A stretch of 64,000 nt of DNA from Lingula anatina. Lineage: Eukaryota > Brachiopoda > Lingulata > Lingulida > Lingulidae. Of this stretch, positions 1 through 11,147 are shown one piece after another. Under the pieces are notes generated by a model. That model saw only the letters and a program-made list of their open reading frames with translations, searched no databases and was not told the DNA's origin. Each line of letters opens with the position of its first letter. The first letter of the stretch is position 1. The stretch is taken from NCBI RefSeq assembly GCF_001039355.2, contig NW_019775902.1:741707-805706 (forward strand), written 5' to 3'. Made by a program: the position numbers and the translations under genes.

Positions 1-422
1 TGTGTACAGGTGTATTGAAAAATCGATATATTAAAAGGCGTTTCCTAAAACTGTCCTACATAAACACCTCAGTATGATGTTGTTGGTGTAAATCAGATCG
101 CTGGAGGCCTACCAGTAGGCCCTATATATCATTTGCATAGGCCTACAATGTACCGGTATTACATTACATGTACATGCGGACACTTACAGTAAGCATAGTG
201 GTAACGTGATACCTGATTGTTTATGAAGTTGCATATGTACTACGCCAAGCTCTGCTTACAAATATTAAATATAAACATTACAAAAAAAGATATTTTAAGA
301 TGATTTATTGTAAAAGTTTTTTAAAAAATGAGTGAGATGGCTGTCCTTATTGAGTAAATCCTGTACACAATTTTAGTGGTCATGCTCATAGCGGTTTTGA
401 TACCGACCCCGCCTCTTTTGAG

Positions 423-3177
423 GGTCGACTGTTGACCAAAGCAAGGACATTAGCAACTGACCACTTCTACGAGAGCCTGGGTGTACCTTACAAGAAAGTT
501 GGGGCTCTTCTTGTGGCTTGGGACACAGAACAGGTAGAGAGATCTAGTGTTCTAAATGTTCTCAGCTTTCAGGTGGTAAAATTAAATTTTTGTGCTAAAA
601 ACACGAATCTCACAATGAAAATGAAACTATATGCATCAGCAACAACAAATACAGAGGGAATATAATAGTATGTCAGTGCACATAAATATGGAATAAATAA
701 AAACAGGTACATTTTTCTGTTGATATCGGTCTATTACAAACGAATACATTCCTTTCATTGCTTAAAATGCATTTAAATAGATTTTTCCCCAATTCAGCTA
801 AAGAAACTACCTGAAGTTGTCCGCAAGTCTCATCTGACGGGTTTGGGAGGAGTGAGACAAATCACCCAATCACAACTTAGATATCTAGAGCCAAACCTGT
901 CCCACAATGCCCTGGGAGCAGTCATTATTCCGGATGAAGCTTTGGTGGATCCATGGCTGCTCCCTGTCATGCTAGTCCACAATGCTCAGAGAAATGGGGC
1001 AAAGGTTAGAAAAGGGTGGCATACGTGACATTCCATATACCGTACTGAATTTATTTTCTAGATAGATAGTTAAGATTTCAAGTGACCAATGGAGGGATTT
1101 TAGTAGAAAAAATATTCATTGACATAACACACTGTAGGTTAATTTCCTAGTTTTCAATGTTGTAATAACTTTTGAAACTAACTGGATTTATTCTGCCTAA
1201 ATGCTGAAGATGATGTTTGAACAATTCAACCATCGGTCTGAAATTGTCCATGTCTGAACAGTCCTTTCTATTCTTCTCAGGTCAACCTGTCCAGTGAGGT
1301 GACCTCATGTAGAAGACTTGCTGATGGAGGCTGGCTACTGACCACTTCCAATGGTCAAGTTGAGGCCAAAGTGGTCATCAATGCAGCTGGACTGTATGGA
1401 GACAAGGTGGAGGAAATGGCCGGTGGTACCAGCAGCTTTAGGTAAGGTCGAAGACAGGTCAGTGAAACAACAGGGACAGATACATGTATAAAGCTGTTTA
1501 CATTATTGGAATTTAGGGGGCTTCATTCCATGTAAAACACCAACCTGATAAATATATTAAGTTGCTTTCCACTACTATCAGTAGTAGAGTTAAGTACAAA
1601 GGTATATATCAATCAACAAAGTATTAGCCATTTCTCACTCTCTTGCGAAAGGGGCCTGTTTAAAAGCACACAAAAAAACGTAAGCTTTTTTCCTAGAAAT
1701 TTCAACACTTTTCTCTTAATCTTCAAGATATATGCTACATGTACATGTATATTAAAAACTATTTACATAATTACAATCCCTAAACCCAGCTCTTTTGTGG
1801 AAGTGGTATCAGCTCACTGTTATTGTTTCCTCAGTATCTTGCCTCGCCAGGGTCAGTATGCAGTGTATGGCAGAGAGGCTGCACCCTTACTGAGACACAT
1901 TATACTCCCACTACCCACTGCTAGAACCAAGGGGGTCACCGTCTTCCCCACAGGTAGGCCTACAGTGGAAAAATAAAACTGAAATATGCATGTATTTGGG
2001 TGACAATTCTAAAAATAATTATCAATTCATTTACAACCTGGAAAGATGCGACATATTTGTTTGTTTGCCAAACTTCAAATTGTTATTTTAATATATAAAA
2101 CTTAAAATTATTATTACCATTAGGCTATTATTATTATCAGTCCTACTGTTTCACATACATTGTTAATATATATATTTCCATTATTTAATGGAAACTAACA
2201 AAAAGATCAAATTGAACATTAACAGCTGCAATAAAGGCCTATTAATATACGTTATTGAGTTGGATTTTAATTTGTTCGGTATGCAGTTTATGGTAATGTG
2301 GTAGTGGGCCCAACAGCAGAAGATGTAGATGAAAGGGACAATCCAACTGTAGATGGCGCCACAATAGACCGACTGGTGTCCTATGCCATTGGAGTACTTC
2401 CTGCACTGCGGGACCATAAGATTATTGGAACGTACGCAGGGCTAAGACCCGCCACTGCTAGCCAGGACTATCACATATATGGAAATGTTCACAGGTAGTA
2501 TCGTAACTAGAATTTCTAGGCAAAAGGGCCTTAACAGCAAGTAATTTTTATAAAAATTGGGGAAAAAATACCAAGGAGATTTTGTGTTCTAATACACACC
2601 AGATAAAATCTCGTTCACACCAGCGCGCCCTTAGTTCAGTAATAGACTAATTGACTTCACAGAAAATCGCATGCATTGTCTACTGCAGCTAAGTTTAAAA
2701 ACTGACTTTACTCTTGTTTGAACGCACTTATTTGTAGGTCAATCCTGCTCATTTCTTTCCCCTACGTTAACAACGATCACCGCTTTGTGACGCGATGGCA
2801 AAACGAGAAGCTATACTAGTAGGGACCTACACTGCGTCATCAGTTGTTCTAAAATCATAAGTTGTGAAGGGTAAACTTAACACTTAGTAAATGCATGTTG
2901 TAAGTTATGTAACAGTAAACATTTCAGACAGTGGATAACTGTTGGCGGAATCCGTTCCACGGGCCTCTCAGCCAGTCAAGCCATTGCACGGCACGTCGGT
3001 TCCATTCTCTCTACAGACCTTAAACTGTCTCCGTCTCACTGTCCCTTGGACAGAGACATAGGTGGCGCCACTAAGACTTGGAGTACTGATTGCACGGAAC
3101 TCGCCCTGGATGGTGCAGGGTACAAGGTGACGCATCCGTTAACAGCGTTTGGCCTGAGAAAATGTTCCAAGCTGTGA
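423..3177 (+). CDS. FAD-dependent oxidoreductase (GlpA / L-2-hydroxyglutarate dehydrogenase-like), 3' part
   Basis: Six exons join in phase: 423-572, 798-1004, 1281-1441, 1835-1953, 2287-2494 and 2928-3177 (TGA at 3175), giving 364 residues. The Rossmann GxGxxG that should bind FAD is absent because the 5' exons lie outside the window. Visible DAO-superfamily landmarks are VINAAGLYGDKVEEMAG (exon 3), the RQGQY strand after it, FPTVYGNVVVGPTAED across exons 4-5, and the C-terminal FAD-contact motif GGIRSTGLSASQAIA in exon 6. These fit bacterial GlpA-type glycerol-3-phosphate and 2-hydroxyglutarate dehydrogenases better than the human L2HGDH paralogue. The enzyme probably oxidises a small 2-hydroxy or glycerophosphate-type substrate; the exact substrate cannot be read from sequence. 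Every acceptor is AG and every donor GT. The exon 1 boundary at 423 is inferred from the acceptor at 421-422 and homology. Confidence 0.85.
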
Positions 3178-3672
3178 GACTACAGAGATGTCGAATTTCG
3201 GTCCAAGGTTGCCATCGTCTTAACAGTCCATGTCGCTGGACCAGTGGTCTGTTGTACAAATACAAGGCACGTCTACTGAATGGGGCCGCCCATTGGACGT
3301 CAGGCACTGAATCCCAGCACTGAATCCCAGTTGGATCAAAGTGTTCTTTTGATGAGGCATTTGGGGTTATTTCCGATTTTATTTTGATACCGTCCGGACG
3401 AGCCGTGCGGCCATATTAACGCATTTAGATGTCCTTAGAGAACTGTCGGAGGCACTGAAAGCAAAATTATTGAAAACCAGTGTATAATGGACGAGAATTT
3501 GTTTGATAATTAAATCTGAACTTAAGTGGACACGAACGGGAGTGAACATGTATCAGAGAAAGTGCTTTTATCTGAATATGAAAATAATTTGACTTTCTAC
3601 ATACATGTAGCTGAGTGACCAAATTTTGTACTTTGTATTTGAGTGAAAATACGTGTTTGATTTCAGAAAAAT

Positions 3673-3678
3673 AATAAA
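3673..3678 (+). promoter_or_regulatory. Candidate poly(A) signal of the FAD oxidoreductase gene
   Basis: AATAAA lies about 500 bp after the TGA and is the first canonical hexamer downstream. A second AATAAA follows near 3783. Both are chance-prone in AT-rich DNA. Confidence 0.35.
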
Positions 3679-4516
3679 GAAAAATTAATCCATTGTTGCA
3701 AATTGGGATTTGAATCATCGTGCAATGTGATAATAGAATGCAATTAACATATGATCAGCTGCGTAGCATTATTTTGTCCTAAAATAAAGAAATAGTACAA
3801 CGCCGTCCGTTAATAACCGTTTTAATGAAATCAAGGGGTACATATTGATGTGAATTTAACTAAATAATCAATGAAGTAAATCCCAAATGGTATTTTTTGT
3901 AATCAAGAAATGGGTTTTTGTTGACACCGCAAGTTATGGGGCACGTATGCTTTTATAGTTTTCCCTTGTGACTATTAGGACGAGCAATATTTCTCCTCTC
4001 ACCAGATAGTTCACAGTAAAGCACAAGTTTGTTGAGATTCCTGTGCCGTAAATCTTAGGTCTATTTCTTACAGAGCGGGTTGACAACTTTATACCCGGGC
4101 TATTACTTTTGGGGGATATCAACTCTTCATATGAGATCCAAAATTCCACAATAAAACATTGTACGCAATACATAAAAATATAATGAATTTCATTTGACCA
4201 CCAAAAAACAGTGATCACAATTATTCTGGAATCTGGCAAACAGCCAGGTGAACCATGCCGTACTTCACATCTCTGTCGAACGCTAGAAAACCGGTTGGCT
4301 TTACAGGAGTCTGGGAATTGAGGAGATAAGATGTAAATCAAAATTTTGAGAGCCCCCACATTTGGATTTGGAAACTGGTCGCCATTTTCCAGTTTTTGAG
4401 GCCTACATATCAGAAACTGTTAGGAGAGCTAACGCATGAATTAAGTGCTGCAAGGAGTACTATAAACAGTTGTATTGTTGGGAGTAGTGGTGTGATTTTT
4501 GTCTACTTTTGTTTCA

Positions 4517-4694
4517 CCTCAATTACCTTAAAAGTGGCAAGCGCGTTTTTATCGTACGAGTGGACCTCTAACAGAAGAGGAATACTTAACTTACAATCAG
4601 AAACGCCTCAATCACCTTAAAAGTGGCAAGCGATTTGTTATCGTACGAATGGAACTTTAGCAGTATAGGAATACTGAACTTACAATCAGAAACG
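4517..4694. repeat. Tandem duplication, 89-bp unit, two copies
   Basis: The words cctcaattaccttaaaag (4517) and cctcaatcaccttaaaag (4606) start two copies offset by 89 bp. Both continue through a 'tatcgtacga' core and end with 'acttacaatcagaaacg'. The copies differ by scattered substitutions, so the duplication is not recent. Confidence 0.8.
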
Positions 4695-5836
4695 GCTGTC
4701 GACAGAATCACTTTTCATGACCTTGACTCTTCTTTTGTTGCCTGGTCACCCTGGATTTCCAGCTCATATAGGTGACCTAGCACAGTGAGAGCTTCCCTTC
4801 ACTCTGTCTCTTTGGTGATCGTAAACAAAAAAACAGCTTTATATGCATTACATGTATTAGAAAAGTTTGAGAGAAACTCCATAATGATTGGGGTGACATC
4901 AACATGTTCAAAAAACGTATTTTAGCATGGCATACACGTAGTTTTTCAATGCTGGACGTTGATGCTTTAAACCGAGTGACAAAAACATCACGTCCCGAGG
5001 CAGTTGCTTGACATTTAAAAAGAAAATATGAACAGACGGTGCGTAAACTCCCCTGCGAAATGACGCAGAGTATTAGTACGAAGTCTCTTAAAGTGGGCGC
5101 ATTTACACGCTTTTCAAGTTAGAATTATTCTAGTTCCTCTTAAAAACGCCACACAGTATAAATTCACCTACACGAGGGTTATGTTAACTTTGGTATGTTA
5201 ACACTTAACGATTATGTGTCAAACAAAGTTATAAATTTGTCATCTTACAAGCAGGACGTCTTCAATGACAGAGCAGGTGTGGTACAGTGCGTTTTCACCC
5301 ACCGCTCACAGGGATTGCATTGTGTGCGCGTTCTTTAACACCCGGCAGGGCATATTAGAAACGGTTTTTACGACTGAAAGTCATTACGTCGTATACCTTG
5401 TAGTATACTGAGTGCGTAGAATAAAATAAGCACATATTACGGCAAAGTTGTTTTAACAAAGGACGGCGTGAAAGAACCGGATTTATAAAAACAAACTCAG
5501 TGCAATATTCACCATCCTCCGGTAATAGTGGTCTTTACTAGAACCTGGCCACCTGCAGCAAGATAGACTGGATAGATTCCTACCATCCTACAATCCCACC
5601 GACAATCAGGGTTCATGTTTAGAGAATTCCGAAGAGATACAGTTCAAAACTCTCACTGAAAGGGAGGAACTTTTAAGGCACCAGTCCCAACGCTGGAGAA
5701 TATATCCCGACACGTGCTTAATTTTGTGCGTAATATCATATTGTGTCGTTAACGACACTTTCAGTCTCTGTAACGAGATCACCGAAAAGGCGTCATTTAT
5801 CAGATACTGTACCAGTAATATCTGTAGGATTTTGCC

Positions 5837-8033
5837 ATGCTCTTCCAGGGATATCTCGCTTGGTCTAAAAGGGACGCGAATATCGCATCGCCGCTGTTGT
5901 TGTTGTTGGTTTTTCTAAGTTTCACACTGCCAGGTAAGTGCTCGTTATACTGCATATAACAGGTGTGCAATGTTGAGGCAGTTTAGATGTCATTTGCATG
6001 ACTGAATGAAGTATCTCGTATTGTAAAAATAGTATTGCATAAATACATGGTCAGTTTTAGTAACAGTTGTTCAGTGCAAGTAGTAACCAGTACTGCAAAG
6101 TCCACCTGGGATAACTGTTCAGACAAGTTCTTCTGTAGACCGAGATCAGCCTGGCTTCTTTCACTAACAGAATACAAAAAAAGTACCTTTGCAGCTGAGA
6201 CATTTACTAATTAATTGTGATAATCTTCCTTATTTTTTTATGATTAATGAGCAAAAGCAAATGCTTATGACGTGAGTTATGACGCAAGTAAGACTAATTG
6301 CCGGTCTCGAATTGCTCAGTGTGAATACATCTTGAGTACTGTACTTTTCGACAGATATAAATCCAAAGTTAAAGGGTTAAATTTCTGGAGTTCAAGGTTA
6401 GATAAATTATGATACACAATATAGATGATAAAAGCTAGCAGCCCATCACTGAGAGGAGACTGACGCAGAGGCCACAAATGTTGGAGCTGGAGGTCGTCTG
6501 CGATGTCGAAACGTTCACTGGAGTCAGGGGTGTATTCAAAGCTCCTCGCTTTACCTGGCATGCAAGGCGTTAAAAGGACGCCCTCCCCCCACCCCACTCC
6601 CGCCCCCTCCCCCCTCCAGTCACTTCTCTATCTCCCCCAGCCTAAATTACAGCGGGATCGGAAAACTCCCTGTCAAGACTTTTTCGTTTAAGTATACTTA
6701 TGAATTTTTTAGAACAAAGTTTATTCACAAGAAACGGAAGCACAGCGCATGGAAACGTTGTAAGCTCTCCGTGAAATTCAAAGAAATAATGACGATAGGG
6801 AGGTTATAACCAGGTAGCCCTGAGATTCAGGGTGTTGAACCCCGATCCGCCTCAAAATGTTCGGCACGTTCGATCCACCGTAAATTTATATGTACATGTA
6901 CCCCCTGTGCTGTCTACCAGAAGACAGCCGAGTGATGACATCAGTCCTATACAGCCATTCTCGCTGTACAAAAAAATGAATAGAATTAACGAAAGAAATA
7001 TCCTTGGATGTCTTGTGAAAATCAAAATTGCGGTGTACATGTACGTGTGCATGGATTTGGGTAGAGACATGTATGTTAATAACATCATCAGACAAAAAAT
7101 ATAACTGAGAAAAAAAAACAGCTGTTGTAACCATATTGGATAGTCGGCATTGACTGAAGGACATATGGTAAAATTTTGGCAATTTTGCACTATTTAGATA
7201 CATGCTGTTGAAGCTGAAGAACAGGTCTTTTCTTTAATGACGGTGGGCCAGTGGGACAGGAATGGTAGTCCGTTAGACACCGCACTCTGTTTCCCATTGC
7301 TTTCTACAGGTGATATTCTTCCTAAAAACTAATCCCTGTACCTGCGGCTAACACTGACCTGCACTTATCATATGGGACAGTGGCCTACCATTCCTGGGTC
7401 TAGCATTCCTTTCACGCCAGACATCAGAACTATTACATTTGTTCCTTGCGGAGAGCTAATCCCAGTGAGGGGGGTGCACTAAAATAATAAGTCTGCCCAA
7501 CTCGAAGTGTAACAGTATTTTCTATCAGTTCCGCACGCGCGCAGACCACAGTTCAAAATACAGCTAACAAAACAACCCGATATAGCAAATTACTCCTTTT
7601 GGGAGACAGAAAATATTCATACTCAGTCATTCCGTCAGGTCAAAAACCTATTTTTACTTTCCGGAACAGAATGGTATTTTTACCGCGTGCTGCAGCTGCA
7701 CTGTAATTTGTAACATGAGAAAAATGAGCTTTTAGTGAGAAGCTCACCTTTTATCAAGAACGAAATGAGTACGTTTTTTACAGTTTAAAACACCGAATTT
7801 CAGAGGCACGGTCTCTCTTTGGTCGATATTGGAACTCTCTAGACACCTTAGCCGACATGCGTGCATGCATACAGGTACCTAAAAGGCATAGGGGGCGAAT
7901 TTTTGCTTCAAAATAACGTTAATTGTTTAATGCGATCCGACAAGTGTGGCTCATGTACTAGTATATATATATATATATATGCTAGTACATGAGCCACACT
8001 TGTCGGATCGCATTAAACAATTAAACAATTAAG

Positions 8034-8108
<75 letters not shown>

Positions 8109-10272
8109 TTTTTTTTTTTTTTTTTTTACATTAGAATTGCGGAAATTGCAAAAATGCAGAAAGGTTCGCGATCTACCATACGCGAAGGAAAATACAGAGT
8201 CACATAGTCGGATATTTGGAAGAAAAACATTTGGCAAGAAAAATGTCGAAAGCGCCAACCAAATCAGCCCCCACAAAGTATCCTTATCCCACGTGCAGTC
8301 CAGGTCCTTAAGTACTGCATTCTTTTTTATTTATTTGGGGTTCACTGATGTTGAATTAAAACTGTTCCGGGTCGGAGTAATTAACTGAAACCAATTTCTG
8401 CGAAAAGAGGAAAACAACGAGGAAATAGTTCACGATTTCGCGATCATTTCTACTTGCTGTTGGCGTTTTTCTTTATATATTATGACATACAATTTCTCGA
8501 TTCTTTCATTTTAAAATGTGTTTATCCATTTCAGAGAAAAATTCTCAATCCATCAATCCTTGAATTTATTTTCAGCAAATGCTGCGACCGACGCCTCTGT
8601 GATGTGCTACCGTTGTCACTGGACTAAGCTGACCACCGCTAGTGACCAGACTGACAGTAGTCTTAATATCCGCCTAGCGTCCATCACAAACACCAGTGTG
8701 GAGGACTGTAAGGTTGGAAAGGCCGGAATAGCGACGCACGTCTGTCATGATCACAAGCATTGTATTACATTGGACTACAAGCTCCAGTTTGAATACCTCG
8801 TGCGTATACTATCATATGATTATTAATTAATTAAAGCATTAAATTATTCATTTAATGACACGTTTTGTGAAGAATTACAACTCTCTCTCTCTCTCTCTCT
8901 CTCTCGTTAACGTTTTTTGTCCGTATGCGACTTTGTCAAACAACGACGGGTGGGGGTGAAAATGAAAAGTTCTGGTGTCATCTTACCACCTGTTTGTGAA
9001 TTAGAAATAACCTAAAACCAGAGACTTACTGGGTTCATAATAGAACTTCTTATACCAATGTCGTCCCAAGAATTTAGACCCAATTTTAACCCGAAGTAAG
9101 TATTGAGTAGTATGTAGTATATGGCCCCAATTTCACAAGAAGAAGAACTTACTTTATGTTTTAGACCAAAAGTTTTCTTTTCTTTTTTTTATTCAAATTT
9201 TTTAAGTTGAAGCAGACTTTTTCTAGAAATTAAAACCAACTTTTCGTCCAAGGTTATCGGTACTGATGTGGTGCATGTACAACCTGCAGCGAAATAGACC
9301 TCTTCAGTTTCACCTTTCCGAACTTCAGGGTTTGCTGTAAAGTAACCGCCCAGCTGCGCGTTTATTATAACTCCTTCTGTAAAGAAAGACTGGTTTAATA
9401 GTGTAAGCCACTTGGTAAAATATGCTTTGATGTTATTGGAGTTGTGAATGGAATATTTCCTCTACTGGGTAATTAGAGTGGGACTCAAATTGCTGGAAAC
9501 GAGCTGAAGAGAATAAAAACCTATTCTTGTCGGAAGACGCCACTGCCTTCGGCCTTTTCCAAAACAAAATGGGGTTCTGCACCCATTCCATCTCCAACAG
9601 GATGCAGGAGGCGCAAACTAAAATTGAACCCTCCACCCCACCAAATATCTCTCCATTCCAGGGATCGTCTGCCAGTATGAAGATGTTTTATCGCGACTGT
9701 CCGTACGGTCTTGACCCTACCAACAACGGATGTGACCACCTTTTTCTAAACAACTCCGCCATAAAGGTTAGTATAGGTGATCTCCGTCTTGCAGTTAAAT
9801 CGCAATTGCGATTAATGAGTGTAACATTTCAACTGTCATACCAAGGATGGGAAGTTATCGAAACTGATATGCGCATTGTAACTTTACTTACAGGACTAAA
9901 CTTAAAATGACTTAAAAGGAGTAATGGCTAAGGGATAACGTGCGTTAGGTTGTAGAGCCATAATTATCTTTCTCTCTTTTAATATCGTTTTCAATTTATT
10001 TATCAATCAAACTTTTTAATTTGTAAACATTTTGCACGCTCCGAGTAAATAAGTTTAGATTATTATAGATTTATTTGGTGTTTTAGGGACTCTCCTTATT
10101 CCTATCCACAGTCGGGGGCCTGGATCGTCTGCAAATAGAAAATGGCGGGAAAATATGCACGTGCGAGGGAAACTTATGTAACAGAGTACCTCCCACCAGT
10201 CCAACAGAAACGAGCGGTGGCTCCTCTTTGAAAATCCAACTCATTGTCTTTTTGTTGATGCTTTTGTATTAA
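5837..10272 (+). CDS. Ly6/uPAR three-finger protein, probably GPI-anchored
   Basis: Four exons join in phase: 5837-5933, 8576-8799, 9662-9766 and 10087-10272 (TAA), giving 203 residues. Exon 1 encodes a signal peptide: a polar start, then a Leu-rich core just before the splice. The mature part has ten cysteines in Ly6 order, beginning CYRCH and ending CTCEGNLCNR, so the diagnostic C-terminal Cys-Asn is present. A Ser/Thr/Gly-rich spacer and a hydrophobic tail (IQLIVFLLMLLY) follow, as expected for GPI attachment. Start choice: this ATG gives a signal peptide and a phase-1 join (G+CA, Ala). The family acts outside the cell as ligand, receptor modulator or adhesion protein. Which Ly6 subgroup this belongs to is not clear. 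Intron 1 (2.6 kb) carries the TA-loop hairpin and a long TA tract. Confidence 0.85.
7919..8024. repeat. Perfect inverted repeat, 43-bp arms around a TA loop
   Basis: Arms 7919-7961 and 7982-8024 are exact reverse complements (left arm contains gcgatccgacaagtgtggct). The 20-bp loop is essentially (TA)n. It sits in Ly6 intron 1 and is followed at once by a longer TA tract. Perfect arms imply recent origin or ongoing gene conversion. Confidence 0.95.
8036..8105. repeat. (TA)n microsatellite followed by poly-T
   Basis: About 34 uninterrupted TA units, then a T tract to about 8127. It lies in Ly6 intron 1 next to the hairpin. Confidence 0.95.
8881..8905. repeat. (CT)n microsatellite
   Basis: About twelve CT units in Ly6 intron 2. 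Confidence 0.9.
9812..9890 (+). repeat. 79-bp repeat, copy 1 (second copy at 12615-12693)
   Basis: The 79 bases are identical to 12615-12693, in the same orientation. Both copies are preceded by 'gcag'; in this copy 17 extra bases flanked by TTA separate gcag from the shared block. It lies in Ly6 intron 3. Confidence 0.95.
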
Positions 10273-10761
10273 GTACCAGTACTACGAGAAAGAGATGTTG
10301 CCTTTTAAAGAAAATTAAAACATTCTGGAAGACACTTTTCCATGCGGTAGGTCTACTTTTTGAAATCTTCCGAAGAAGGTCTATTGTTTTATGTACTTTA
10401 CTGTTGGTTGTACATTTACCTTTTAAGATTGAAATGGGTTCTGTATGCAAGATCTGACGTTCAGGTTTGCCAGCACGTTTGTATGTAATATAATTCATTA
10501 TGTTCAAATTAAATGTAAACATGCTGAAAATAATGAACACTTGAAACACATCTGATATACACATAGAAAAAAAAATGGTATTAAAAGAATTTGATACGTT
10601 TTGTTAGTCTGAACTCCCTTCAGTCTTGTGCTGTAAATTACCCAAAAAAAAAAAAATAAAATAAATAAATGTATATATATGGTAACTGGCAGATTATTTT
10701 CAAATCAGTTTTATTAATTCAGAAAACATTAAATTTATAAAGTATTTTTGTACGACAACAT

Positions 10762-10765
<4 letters not shown>

Positions 10766-10829
<64 letters not shown>
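10766..10829. repeat. (TA)n microsatellite
   Basis: About 32 TA units between the Ly6 and SPAG16 3' ends. Just upstream, + strand TTTATT near 10707 gives a minus-strand AATAAA that could serve SPAG16. Confidence 0.9.
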
Positions 10830-10831
<2 letters not shown>

Positions 10832-11147
10832 AGGATGGACCAAAGCTAAATGTTGGTGCACACTTAACCCTATCCTTTCCTTTGCCATCTTTCTTTTTCC
10901 ATTTCTTCCTCTTAATAGCAATGATGTTCTCACCCTTCTGAATTATTGTTTATCTCCTGTGACCACAGGGACAATTTTTTTACCACATATTAAATATCTT
11001 TTTGCAAGCCCAATCAGTTTTCTTTTTGCAAATCAAACTACTTATCAAGTCCCAAAAGTTCATAAAATAAATGTTCAAATAGAAGATACTTTTTTTTCTT
11101 AAGTGACTTGAATTGTCTTTGCCCTTTTTGTTAATTGGTCAATATCA

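Larger units (their letters stand above)
3178..5836 (+). other. 3' UTR of the FAD gene and intergenic DNA before the Ly6 gene
   Basis: No exon with matching splice sites or family similarity was seen. The only clear structure is the 89-bp tandem duplication near 4517-4694. The 5' UTR and promoter of the following Ly6 gene must lie in the right-hand part, but no convincing core promoter motif was seen. Confidence 0.5.

Noticed and set aside
6852-7203. Overlapping minus-strand frames of 105-112 codons in Ly6 intron 1
   Set aside because: Two overlapping frames with hydrophobic AT-rich composition and no splice support; likely chance.
8013-8276. Open frames built from YIYIYI runs here, at 10700-10933 and at 61966-62163
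   Set aside because: They are translations of TA microsatellites with random flanks, with no start context or homology.
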